Source: DASYTH01 sp035762905
Lineage (GTDB): Bacteria > Actinomycetota > Actinomycetes > Mycobacteriales > Pseudonocardiaceae
Reading direction: 5' to 3'
DNA length: 64,000 nt
Assembly (NCBI RefSeq): GCF_035762905.1
Contig: NZ_DASUCC010000135.1
Coordinates: 36,430 to 100,429, forward strand
The position numbers were made by a program, and so were the translations under genes. Numbering within the stretch: position 1 is the stretch's first letter; each line of letters starts with the position of its first letter. Of the stretch, positions 8,439 to 16,444 are shown piece by piece. A model generated the notes under the pieces. That model searched no databases, was not told where the DNA came from, and saw only the letters and a list, made by a program, of their open reading frames with translations.

Positions 8439-9259
8439 GCCGGCTGCGGTCGGCACTGTGGCTGCCGCTCTTCGACGATCTCGCCGATCCGAGGGTGGTG
8501 GCGCGGCTGGCCGCCGAGGCGGAGGCGGCCGGGTGGGACGGCTGCTTCGTGTGGGATCAGCTGTGCTGGCGGGCGCCGGTCCGGCAGGTCGCCGACCCGT
8601 GGATCGTGTTGGCGGCGATGGCCACCGCGACCGAACGGCTGCGGCTGGGCCCGATGGTGTCGCCGCTGCCCCGTCGCCGGCCGGCCAAGGTCGCTCGGGA
8701 GACCGCGACACTGGATCGGCTCAGCGGCGGTCGGCTCATCCTCGGCGTCGGCATCGGCAGCGACCGGTTCGGCGCCGAGCTGTCCAAGACCGGTGAGCAG
8801 CTCGACGATCGGCGGCGCGGCCAGATGCTCGACGAGTCCCTGGAGATCCTGGCCGCCGCCTGGTCCGGCGAGCCGGTGCACCACCACGGCGAGCACTACA
8901 CCGTCGACGCCATCGAGTTCCTGCCGCGCCCGGTACCTCGGTCCGGGGTGCCGGTGTGGGCCGCCGGATTCCCCGGCAACGTCAAGCCGATCCGCCGGGC
9001 CGCCCGGCTGGACGGTTTCTTCCCGGCCAATCTCGAGCAACCGGACCAGCTCGCCGAGGTCGTCGCCACCCTCACCGAGCTCCGATCGAGTGTGACCGGA
9101 CCGTACGACATCGCCGTCGGCCTGCCCTTCGACGCCGACCCCGCACCGTTCGCCGCCGCCGGTGCGACCTGGTGGCTGCCGGAGTTCGAGCCCGGCGTGC
9201 CGCTGGACACGGTGCGCGGCGTACTGCGCGACGGCCCGGCGAGTCCGGGTGGTGATTGA
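8435..9259 (+). CDS. LLM-class flavin-dependent oxidoreductase
   Basis: About 274 residues from the ATG at 8435, which overlaps the upstream stop. It has the luciferase-like monooxygenase pattern: AEAAGWDGCFVWDQL at the start, ATATERLRLGPMVSPLPRRRPAKVARETATLDRLSGGRLILGVG in the middle (flavin or F420 binding barrel) and PVWAAGFPGNVKPIRRAARLDGFFP later. Such enzymes use FMNH2 or F420H2. It forms an operon with the hydrolase before it and the methyltransferase after it. Slightly short compared with usual members (about 300 residues), but it looks complete. Confidence 0.88.
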   Translation: MSRLRSALWLPLFDDLADPRVVARLAAEAEAAGWDGCFVWDQLCWRAPVRQVADPWIVLAAMATATERLRLGPMVSPLPRRRPAKVARETATLDRLSGGRLILGVGIGSDRFGAELSKTGEQLDDRRRGQMLDESLEILAAAWSGEPVHHHGEHYTVDAIEFLPRPVPRSGVPVWAAGFPGNVKPIRRAARLDGFFPANLEQPDQLAEVVATLTELRSSVTGPYDIAVGLPFDADPAPFAAAGATWWLPEFEPGVPLDTVRGVLRDGPASPGGD

Positions 9260-10331
9260 GTTGTTCGACTACGACGCTGAGCTGAGTCGCTACAACGTGC
9301 GGCTGCGAGCGGTCGCCGGCGTCGGGCCCGCCGATCGGGTGCTCGACATCGGCTGCGGTACCGGGCAGACCACCCGGGACGCCGCCAGATCCGCGCCATC
9401 GGGAAGCGCACTCGGCGTGGACGTGTCCCGCCCGATGGTGGACCGCGCCCGGGCGCTTGGCGCGGAGGAAGGAATCCGAAACGTCAGCTTCGAGCGGGCC
9501 GATGCCCAGGTCCACCCGTTCGCCCCGGAGGGCTTTACCTTGGGGCTCAGCCGGTTCGGCACGATGTTCTTCACCGACCCGGTCGCCGCGTTCACCAACA
9601 TCGGGCGGGCATTGCGGCCGGGGGCGCGGCTGGTGCAGCTGGTGTGGCAGGCCTACCACCGCCAGGAGTGGTCCACTGCGATCCGACAGGCACTGGCCGC
9701 TGACCGGATGGCGCCGGCTGGGCATGGCCACGGCGCCTTCTCGCTGGCGGATCCGACCGTCACGGCCGGCGTCCTGACCGCCGCCGGCTTCACCGCGGTC
9801 GAGATCACCGAGGTACGCGAGCCGATCTACTACGGCCCAGCCGCGGCCGACGCCCGCGACGCCCTGTTCGAACTGCGGATGGTCCAGGAGCTGGTCGCCG
9901 GCCTGGACGCCGCGGCGACGGCTCGTGCGCTCGACCGGCTGCTGGTCATGCTCGACGCCCACGACACCGGCGCAGGCGTATGGTTCGACTCCAGTGCCTG
10001 GCTGGTCACCGCCCGTCGCGGGCCGGCAGGGAAGGCTTCGGTCGGGTCATGCCTGCCGCATGCCGGGAATCGATTGACGCTGGGTCGAGGCGGCCACCCA
10101 GTGGCCGATGTCGAAAAGCGCGGCGATGATCACCCAGAACCATCCCCACCCGGTGAGGCCCAACCCCGGCACGTACAGCAGCACGTAGATCAACGTCGTG
10201 AACGGGAAGAACACGATTCCGAGCAGCGGCCAGATCCAGGTGTCGAAGGCCGCGTTGACCAGCGCCGGCCGGGCGACCCAGACGATGAACAGGCCGAGCC
10301 GCGGGAAGATCCCACCGATGATCGCGAGTAG
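9249..10331 (+). CDS. SAM-dependent class I methyltransferase with read-through tail
   Basis: Starts at GTG 9249 or 9252, overlapping the upstream stop. The SAM-binding motif I is VLDIGCGTGQTT; motif II/III follow (GVDVSRPMVDRARA, FERADAQVHPF), then FGTMFFTDPVAAFTNIGRALRPGARLV, as in the Methyltransf_11/25 families. The expected protein end is near SSAWLVTARR at about 10020. The frame then stays open for about 104 more residues of Arg/Pro/Asp-rich sequence that is simply the complement of the minus-strand gene at 10047-10340. Loss of the natural stop or a single-base error near 10020 is the simplest explanation; a stop (TGA at 10075) exists one frame over. Third gene of the LysR-linked operon; substrate unknown. 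Confidence 0.82.
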   Translation: MVIELFDYDAELSRYNVRLRAVAGVGPADRVLDIGCGTGQTTRDAARSAPSGSALGVDVSRPMVDRARALGAEEGIRNVSFERADAQVHPFAPEGFTLGLSRFGTMFFTDPVAAFTNIGRALRPGARLVQLVWQAYHRQEWSTAIRQALAADRMAPAGHGHGAFSLADPTVTAGVLTAAGFTAVEITEVREPIYYGPAAADARDALFELRMVQELVAGLDAAATARALDRLLVMLDAHDTGAGVWFDSSAWLVTARRGPAGKASVGSCLPHAGNRLTLGRGGHPVADVEKRGDDHPEPSPPGEAQPRHVQQHVDQRREREEHDSEQRPDPGVEGRVDQRRPGDPDDEQAEPREDPTDDRE

Positions 10332-10340
10332 ACAGCCCAT
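10047..10340 (-). CDS. Small conserved membrane protein
   Basis: 97 residues, ATG at 10340 with a GGGAACGACC leader. Three hydrophobic stretches are visible: MGCLLAIIGGIFPRLGLFIVWV, WIWPLLGIVFFPFTTLIYVLLY and GWGWFWVIIAALFDIGHW. This arrangement is common in short actinobacterial membrane proteins of unknown role. It lies tail to tail with the methyltransferase gene, whose extended frame covers almost the whole gene on the other strand. The hydrophobic pattern and start site favour this frame being real and the opposite one being a shadow in the overlap. Confidence 0.75.
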   Translation of the reverse strand: MGCLLAIIGGIFPRLGLFIVWVARPALVNAAFDTWIWPLLGIVFFPFTTLIYVLLYVPGLGLTGWGWFWVIIAALFDIGHWVAASTQRQSIPGMRQA

Positions 10341-10466
10341 GGTCGTTCCCTTCTGCGGTCGGGGCGTTCGCCGGACCGGGGCTCCACGATCACACGGCCG
10401 GCCGAGCGCGGCCTCACTCGTGCCGGGTGACCACCGCAGGCCCCTCGGCGGATGCGAAGACGACGC

Positions 10467-11648
10467 TTACCAGGTGACGGGCAGGGCGGTGAGAGACCGG
10501 GTGGGGGTGCCGGTGTGCCAGCGGAGGTGGGTCTCGTCGACGGCGAGGGACAGGTGGGGGAAGCGGTTGAACAAGGTGGTGAACGCGATGCGGAGTTCGA
10601 GGCGGGCGAGTTGGGCGCCGAGGCAGAAGTGGGTGCCGTGGCCGAACCCGAGGTGCTGGTGGGAATTGGCTCGGGTGATGTCGAGCCGGTGCGGGTCGGT
10701 GAACACGGCGGGGTCGCGGTTGGCCGCCGGATTCACCACGACCACGGCGTCGCCGGTCTTGATGGCCGCGCCGGCGAGGTCGGTGTCGCGCAGGGCGATC
10801 GTGGCCTGCATGGGGACGGTCAGCCGGACGTAGCGCAGGAGTTCCTCGACGGCTCGTTCGATCAGTTCGGGTCGGTTGCGGAGCAGGGTGAGCTGGTCGG
10901 GGTGTCGAAACAGCGCCAGCAAGGAGTTGGCCAGCTGGTTGGCGGTGGTTTCGTGTCCGGCGATCAGCAGGAGTTGCAGGTTGGCCAGCAGCTCGTTCTC
11001 GCTCAGGGCGTCCTGCTCGTCGGCCTGGTGGACCAGCTCGGTGATCAGGTCATGACCGGGTTCGGCGCGGCGGGCCGTGGCCAGGGTGCCCAGGTATTCC
11101 CGGGTCTGTCCGATGGCGTCGGTGATCTCGGCGACGGTGAACCCGGCGGTGGCGAGAACTCGCTTGGCCCAGGCGCGGATCTTGTCGCGGTCGTCGTAGG
11201 GCACGCCGAGCAGTTCGCAGAGGACCACGATCGGCAGTGGCTCGGCGAAGAGGGTGACCAGGTCGGCCGGCGGGCCGTTGGCGGCCACGGCATCGAGCAA
11301 CTCCTCGCAGAGTTGGTGGATCCGCGGCACGAGGCGGTCCACCATGCGGGGGCTGAACGCGCGCGCCATCGCCCGACGAATCCGGGTGTGTCGCGGGGGA
11401 TCGATACTGAGCAGCAGATCGGGATCGACCGCGGCCCGCAGCAGTACCGGCGCACCCGGCCGGAGCGCCTCCGCGCGGCTGAACGTGGAATCAGTGAACA
11501 CCCGCCGGGCCGCCTCGTGGCTTAGCACCAGCCAAACCTGGGTCCCATCGGGCAGCTGTGCGCGTACCACCGGCGCCGTGCCGAGCAGCTTCGCGGCCAC
11601 CACGTCGCCGTCGTCACTCGGTGCGAGCACATAGGGAAACGCCTGCAT
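10467..11648 (-). CDS. Cytochrome P450
   Basis: 393 residues, normal for soluble actinobacterial P450s. The I-helix oxygen-binding motif is LLIAGHETTAN, the K-helix ExxR is ELLR in AVEELLRYV, and the haem loop is GFGHGTHFCLGAQLARLE with the Cys ligand at residue 342. A ferredoxin or reductase gene is not adjacent, so electron partners must come from elsewhere. The ATG at 11648 begins MQAFPYVLAPSDDGD; no signal or membrane anchor. Monooxygenase of unknown substrate. The next gene on the same strand, PP2C at 11714-12925, lies upstream by 65 bases, without obvious functional link. Confidence 0.93.
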   Translation of the reverse strand: MQAFPYVLAPSDDGDVVAAKLLGTAPVVRAQLPDGTQVWLVLSHEAARRVFTDSTFSRAEALRPGAPVLLRAAVDPDLLLSIDPPRHTRIRRAMARAFSPRMVDRLVPRIHQLCEELLDAVAANGPPADLVTLFAEPLPIVVLCELLGVPYDDRDKIRAWAKRVLATAGFTVAEITDAIGQTREYLGTLATARRAEPGHDLITELVHQADEQDALSENELLANLQLLLIAGHETTANQLANSLLALFRHPDQLTLLRNRPELIERAVEELLRYVRLTVPMQATIALRDTDLAGAAIKTGDAVVVVNPAANRDPAVFTDPHRLDITRANSHQHLGFGHGTHFCLGAQLARLELRIAFTTLFNRFPHLSLAVDETHLRWHTGTPTRSLTALPVTW

Positions 11649-11713
11649 CCGAACACCTATACGCCTCGTCCCACACGGCAGACACCGCCGATCGGGTCGG
11701 GGTCGACCAGGCC

Positions 11714-12925
11714 TTAGTCGGGGGTGCGGCGCGCGACGAGTAGGGCGATGTCGTCATTGGCGGGTTGGGCGCCGACCAGTGTGGACATGACGTGGGCGCA
11801 GACGGCGGCGGGAGAGTCCGGAACGACCGTGTCGCGCAGGAGCGCCAGTCCGTCGTCAAGGAGGTGGCCGCGCCGTTCGACCAGGCCGTCGGTGTAGAAG
11901 GCGAGCACCGCACCGGGCGGCAGATCGACGGTGACGCAGCCGCGGTGGCCGGTGGCAAGGCCGAAGCCGATGGGTGGGTCGGGCGCGGCGTCGAGCAGGC
12001 GGGTTGGCTGGTTCGGTGCGGCCAGGACCGGTGCTGGATGGCCGGCAAGGGACAGCCGCATCCGGTTGTGCGTGGCGTCGATGACGGCGTAGCCGACGGT
12101 GGCCATGGCGCCCTGCTCGAAGTGGCTGGCCTTGCGGTCCAGCCGGCACATGACCTCGCCGGGGTCGTCGTGGTCCAGCGCGTAGGCGCGCAGTGCGCTG
12201 CGTAGCCGGCCCATCACGATTCCGGCGGCCAGGCCGTGGCCGGCGACATCGCCGATCGCGATGCCGATCCGCTCGCCGGGCAGCTCGAACACGTCGTACC
12301 AGTCGCCGCCGACCGTGGTGTCCGAGCCGGGAACGTACCGGGCGGCGAACTCCAGGCCGGGCGGGCTGGGTAGGTGCGCCGGCAGCAGGCTGCGCTGCAA
12401 CGCGGTCAGGGCGGCCCGCTCGGCGGTGGCCACCCGCACGTGCGCGGCGAGCGCGAGCCGGTCGCCCACCAGCTGCAGCAACGCGACATCGTCCTCGGTG
12501 AACCGGTGCTGGGTGAAGGAGCCGACATGCAACACCCCGACCAGCTCGCCATGCACCAGCATCGGTACACCAAGCATCGTCTGGATGCCCTTGAGCCACA
12601 GCAACGGGTTGACCACTGTGGACTTGTCCACGCGATCGAGAATGACCGGCTCCCGGCAGGCGGCCACGTGTCCGGCGAACCCGACCCCCACCGGGATGTG
12701 CACGCCCTGCCACACTTCCTCTTCCAGCCCTGTCGCCGCGGTCGCGATCAGCTCGTCACTCCCGTGGTCGTAGAGCAGGACCGCGGCGGTGTCGACCTGG
12801 AGCAGGCCGGGCACCTGCGTGACCAACGCCGCGATGACCTTGTCCAGGTCCAAGCGGGCCAGGGCGGAGTCGGTCACCGCCTCGAGCACCCTGAGCCGAC
12901 CTTCAGCGGCAGCAGAGGTAGGCAT
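11714..12925 (-). CDS. GAF-domain PP2C/SpoIIE-type serine phosphatase
   Basis: 403 residues. Residues ~20-165 form a GAF sensor domain (LDLDKVIAALVTQVPGLL, then GFAGHVAACREPVILD, then MLGVPMLVHGELVGVLHVG). Residues ~180-400 are the SpoIIE-type PP2C domain with the metal-binding motifs GGDWYDVF, IGDVAGHG and ANDDIALLV. Family members dephosphorylate anti-sigma factor antagonists of the STAS type; one is encoded 68 bases upstream at 12994-13356. Together they suggest a partner-switching module that would act on an anti-sigma factor kinase encoded elsewhere, since none is seen here. Confidence 0.92.
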   Translation of the reverse strand: MPTSAAAEGRLRVLEAVTDSALARLDLDKVIAALVTQVPGLLQVDTAAVLLYDHGSDELIATAATGLEEEVWQGVHIPVGVGFAGHVAACREPVILDRVDKSTVVNPLLWLKGIQTMLGVPMLVHGELVGVLHVGSFTQHRFTEDDVALLQLVGDRLALAAHVRVATAERAALTALQRSLLPAHLPSPPGLEFAARYVPGSDTTVGGDWYDVFELPGERIGIAIGDVAGHGLAAGIVMGRLRSALRAYALDHDDPGEVMCRLDRKASHFEQGAMATVGYAVIDATHNRMRLSLAGHPAPVLAAPNQPTRLLDAAPDPPIGFGLATGHRGCVTVDLPPGAVLAFYTDGLVERRGHLLDDGLALLRDTVVPDSPAAVCAHVMSTLVGAQPANDDIALLVARRTPD

Positions 12926-12993
12926 CTCACCAGCCTAAACGCTCCGGCCCCCCGCCATGCCGGTGCCCTCCGACCCGCTGCTTGCCTGGCCGC

Positions 12994-13356
12994 CTACAAC
13001 GTGGCCGCCTCGACCACGTTCACACACAGCACCAACACCTGGTCGAGCCCGGTGACCTCGATCGAACGGCGGACGATGGGGTTGACGCCGACCACGATCC
13101 GCAGTTGGCAGGACTGCTGGTCGGCTTTGGCGGCGGCGTTCGCCAGGACGGCCAAACCCGGTGAACCGAAGAAGGCCACGTCGGTCAAGTCGACGACCAC
13201 GCACCCGCCGGTCATCCGGTCAAGCGTCTCGTCCAGGGCTTGCTGGAGATTCGGCGCCGTCTTCACGTCGACCTCGTCCGTGACCCGGACCACCAGGACA
13301 TCATCCACCCCGGGCCCGAGGGTGCGGCCCTTCAGTTCGCTCATCTCCACGGTCAT
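12994..13356 (-). CDS. STAS-domain anti-sigma factor antagonist
   Basis: 120 residues from the ATG at 13356. Matches the SpoIIAA/RsbV fold: VLVVRVTDEVDVKTAPNL, then CVVVDLTDVAFFGSPGLAVL, with Ser65 in GSPG at the usual phosphorylated position. It would bind an anti-sigma kinase when unphosphorylated; the PP2C encoded just downstream (12925-11714) is the probable activating phosphatase. Same strand, 68-base gap, likely co-transcribed. The partner kinase and sigma factor are not in the window. Confidence 0.92.
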   Translation of the reverse strand: MTVEMSELKGRTLGPGVDDVLVVRVTDEVDVKTAPNLQQALDETLDRMTGGCVVVDLTDVAFFGSPGLAVLANAAAKADQQSCQLRIVVGVNPIVRRSIEVTGLDQVLVLCVNVVEAATL

Positions 13357-14014
13357 GGTGGCGCCCTGCCTGCAGTACGACCAACGTCAACAAGAGGCCT
13401 ACCCGTAACCTCAGCGAGGCAAACGCCGACTAGGTCTGCCAGGCGGGGGCCGTCGTCGACGCAGCGAGCAGGGTCGGCCGGGAAGAGGGATTGTGGGCAA
13501 TGCCCGACTGGTCGGCCGTCGTGCGGCAAGAACGCGGCGACCCGTCCTTGATGGGCCATGGTGCCGGGCTTTCCTCGTAAATCAGGGGCCCGAAAGGCGA
13601 TACGTTGCTTATCCCGAAGTGCAGGTTGAACGATGACCGCGCGGTCCAAGGACGTCCTGTCGTCACGGACAGGAGATGCCGGCACGCGAGCCGCGTGCGG
13701 GAAATCAGCGCCGAAAGCGGCAGCATGGTGAATCACCTTTCAATAGGTGCCTCGGCGAGGATGACCCCGGTCGCGTCGGGGTCATCCTCGGTTCGACGCA
13801 GTGCCGTGCGAGGGCGTCCAGGGACCGGATGAGGTTGGTTCCGGAGTCCGGCGGTGGGAATCGAGGCCTCGGTGTGAAAAGTGCACATACCGGTCCTCTC
13901 CCTTGCTGCTGAGCGCCCGACGGCGGATTGGTGGCCAGCCTCAATCCCTTGCCCTCCAGTGGTAACGTGCGAAGTTGGTCGGGATGTCGTCCGGATTCTC
14001 AACATCGGATCAAC
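13357..14014. other. 658-base gap without a supported gene
   Basis: This stretch separates the STAS gene from the response regulator. Open frames exist on both strands but none has a convincing start, composition or family pattern. It contains one strong hairpin (13756-13790). Composition is more mixed than the flanking genes. It could hold a small RNA ending at the hairpin, plus promoters for the genes on either side. Confidence 0.5.
13756..13790. terminator. Orphan terminator-like hairpin, 14-bp stem
   Basis: CGAGGATGACCCCG (13756-13769) pairs perfectly with CGGGGTCATCCTCG (13777-13790), 7-base loop. No recognised gene ends next to it in either direction: on the plus strand the nearest upstream gene is in the opposite orientation, and on the minus strand it lies upstream of the STAS gene and far beyond any stop. 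It may end an unannotated short RNA or small gene. Confidence 0.6.
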
Positions 14015-14746
14015 ATGGTTTTCTCTACCCCCGATGCGGGTGGTGCCCAGGTCGGATCGCGTCCGGTGATCATGCTGATCGAGGACGATCCGGACCTGTT
14101 GGCGATGTGTCGGGCGTATCTGGAACGTGCGGCGTTCAGCGTGCGGCACGCGACCGACACGCGGGGTGGCCTGAGTGCGATCGAGCGGGATCGGGTCGAT
14201 CTGGTGGTCCTCGATCTGGGGCTGCCCGACGGGAACGGGCTGGACCTGCTTCGGTCGTTGCGGCATGGCGAGCGCAGCCAGATCCCGGTGATCATCGTGA
14301 CCGGGCGCGGAGAGGAGGCCGACCGGGTGGTTGGCCTGGAGTTGGGCGCCGACGACTACCTGGTCAAGCCGTACTCGCAGCGGGAGTTGGTGGCTCGGAT
14401 CCGGGCGGTCCTGCGCCGGGCCGCTGCGGAGGCGCCCGCGGCCACGGTCATCCATGTCGGCGGGCTGATGATCGACACCGGGGCGCACGTCATCCGCGCA
14501 TCCGGCGAGCCGATCTCGTTGACCCCGAGGGAATACATGCTGCTTGAGTTCTTGGCCACGACACCGGGCCGGGTGTATTCGCGTGACCAGTTGCTCGCCC
14601 ACGTGTGGGACTCCTCGGGAGACTGGCAGGCCCGCGCCACGGTTGACGAGCACGTGTATCGGCTTCGTCGCAAACTGAATGCCGCAGGTGTGAGCTCACC
14701 CAGGATCATCACGGTGCGTGGCTTCGGCTATCGCCTCGACGCCTGA
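14015..14746 (+). CDS. OmpR-family response regulator
   Basis: About 243 residues from the ATG at 14015; longer frames to 13928 lack a good start. Receiver domain: PVIMLIEDDPDLLAMCRAYLE with the acidic pocket, phospho-acceptor Asp67 in VVLDLGLPDGNGLDL, Thr in IIVTGRGEE and Lys in YLVKPYSQ. The C-terminal winged helix (ISLTPREYMLLEFLATTPGRVYSRDQLLAHVW to RIITVRGFGYRLDA) is typical of OmpR/PhoB. The hybrid kinase gene starts 9 bases downstream, so the two form an operon and probably a phosphorelay pair. Confidence 0.93.
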   Translation: MVFSTPDAGGAQVGSRPVIMLIEDDPDLLAMCRAYLERAAFSVRHATDTRGGLSAIERDRVDLVVLDLGLPDGNGLDLLRSLRHGERSQIPVIIVTGRGEEADRVVGLELGADDYLVKPYSQRELVARIRAVLRRAAAEAPAATVIHVGGLMIDTGAHVIRASGEPISLTPREYMLLEFLATTPGRVYSRDQLLAHVWDSSGDWQARATVDEHVYRLRRKLNAAGVSSPRIITVRGFGYRLDA

Positions 14747-14755
14747 GAGGCATTC

Positions 14756-16432
14756 ATGACCGATCCGAAAGCGGTGGACTATCGGCGGCTTTTCGACGCC
14801 GCGCCGACCCCGTATCTGATCCTGGCCGCCGACCTGACGATCGTCGAAGTCAACGAGGCCTACCTGTCCGCGACATCGACGCAGCGTCATACGCTGCTCG
14901 ACCAGTCGATCTTCACCGCGTTCCCGGACAATCCCGATGACCAGAACGCCGACGGAGTGCGCAACCTGCGGCGGTCACTGGAGACCGTGCTCGCCACCGC
15001 GGAACCCGACACCATGGCCCTGCAGCGCTACGACATCCCGATCGGGCCGGACGGGCATTTCGAGGAGCGGTACTGGAGTCCGATCAACACACCGATCCTG
15101 GACGACGACGCCCGGATCACGCACATCATCCATCGGGTGCAGGATGTCACGGCGTTCGTGCACCTGCGGAGCAGCGGGCATGACCGGCAGCAGGCCGAAC
15201 GCGCCCTGGCCCGCGCCGAGGCGATGGAGGCGGACCTGGTCGCCCGGGCTCGCGAGGTCCAAGACGTCAACCGTCAGCTTCGCCACGCCAACGAGGAGCT
15301 GGCGGCGACCAGCCAGGCACTGCGCGAGCAGCAGGAGGCCAAGGACCGGTTCATCGCCACCCTGTCCCACGAGCTGCGCAACCCGTTGGCCGCGATCCAG
15401 GCCGCCGTCGAGCTGCTCGCCCTGGACATCCTGCCCGACCACCCGGCGCTGGCCGTGCTGCAACGGCAGACCGCCGCGCTCATCCGGATGACCGACGACC
15501 TGCTCAGCGCTACCAGGGTCCTGACCGGCCGCCTCGATCTGGTCCGGCAACTGCTCGACCTGCGGGAGGTGGTCCAGACCGCGGCCGCCGACGTCGCGGC
15601 CGAGTTCGCCGCGTCGCATCGCGCCCTGCGGGTGTCGCTGCCCGGTGATGCGGTTCCGCTCGATGGTGACCGGATCCGGCTCGCGCAGTTGCTGGGCAAC
15701 CTGCTCAGCAACGCGGGCAAGTACACCCAGCCCGGCGCCACCGTCACCATCGACCTCAGCCGCGCCGGTGCTGCGGCCGTGCTCGTCGTCCGCGACGACG
15801 GCATCGGCTTCGCCCCGGCCGCCGCCGAAACGCTCTTCGAGGTCTTCACCCGCGCCGTTCCGTCCGGCACCACCCCGATCAGCGGGCTCGGGCTGGGTCT
15901 GGCGATCGTCCGCAACATCGCTGAGTTGCACGGTGGCTCGGTCACCGCGCACAGCGACGGTCCCGGCACGGGCGCCGAGTTCCGCGTCCGGCTGCCGCTG
16001 TCGACGGCGGCCTACCCGGGCGACCAACCCCCACCACCGGCCGAGCGTCCGGCTCGCCGGCCCCTGCGCGTCCTGGTCATCGAGGACAACACCGACCTGG
16101 CGGCCACCTACCGGGCGGTGATGCACCGGCACGGCGATACCGTCACCGTCGCCACCACCGGTCACGCGGGGCTCGCCGAGGCCACCGCACAGCCCTTCGA
16201 TCTCGTGCTCTGCGACATCGGTCTGCCCGACATCGACGGCTACCAGATCGCCCGGCGGCTGCGTGACCATCCCGCCACCCGCGACACCAAGCTCGTCGCC
16301 GTCTCCGGATTCAGCCAAGACAGTGACCGCCAACAAGCGCTGCACGCCGGATTCGACGCTCACCTCGCCAAACCCATGACGCTCACCGACCTCGAAAGCC
16401 TCCTCAATTCCTGGAGCATCAACAACTCCTGA
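14756..16432 (+). CDS. PAS sensor hybrid histidine kinase with C-terminal receiver
   Basis: 558 residues, soluble (no membrane segment). Residues ~8-130 are a PAS domain (YRRLFDAAPTPYLILAADLTIVEVNEAYL). A coiled coil (~145-195) leads into the HisKA domain with His205 in SHELRNPLAA. The ATPase domain has NLLSNAGKYT (N box), DDGIGF (G1) and GLGLGLAIV (G2). A receiver domain (~440-555) follows with acceptor Asp487 in LCDIGLPDIDG. Cytoplasmic PAS signals are typically redox, light or small molecules; the input is unknown. Together with the upstream regulator it gives two receivers, so phosphate may flow kinase to its own receiver or directly to the regulator. Ends 12 bases from the convergent NB-ARC gene. 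Confidence 0.92.
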   Translation: MTDPKAVDYRRLFDAAPTPYLILAADLTIVEVNEAYLSATSTQRHTLLDQSIFTAFPDNPDDQNADGVRNLRRSLETVLATAEPDTMALQRYDIPIGPDGHFEERYWSPINTPILDDDARITHIIHRVQDVTAFVHLRSSGHDRQQAERALARAEAMEADLVARAREVQDVNRQLRHANEELAATSQALREQQEAKDRFIATLSHELRNPLAAIQAAVELLALDILPDHPALAVLQRQTAALIRMTDDLLSATRVLTGRLDLVRQLLDLREVVQTAAADVAAEFAASHRALRVSLPGDAVPLDGDRIRLAQLLGNLLSNAGKYTQPGATVTIDLSRAGAAAVLVVRDDGIGFAPAAAETLFEVFTRAVPSGTTPISGLGLGLAIVRNIAELHGGSVTAHSDGPGTGAEFRVRLPLSTAAYPGDQPPPPAERPARRPLRVLVIEDNTDLAATYRAVMHRHGDTVTVATTGHAGLAEATAQPFDLVLCDIGLPDIDGYQIARRLRDHPATRDTKLVAVSGFSQDSDRQQALHAGFDAHLAKPMTLTDLESLLNSWSINNS

Positions 16433-16444
16433 ACGAGTTGGCCG

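Noticed and set aside
13353..13736. 127-residue minus-strand frame before the STAS gene
   Set aside because: No ribosome site of note, no protein-like pattern, and overlapping competing frames.
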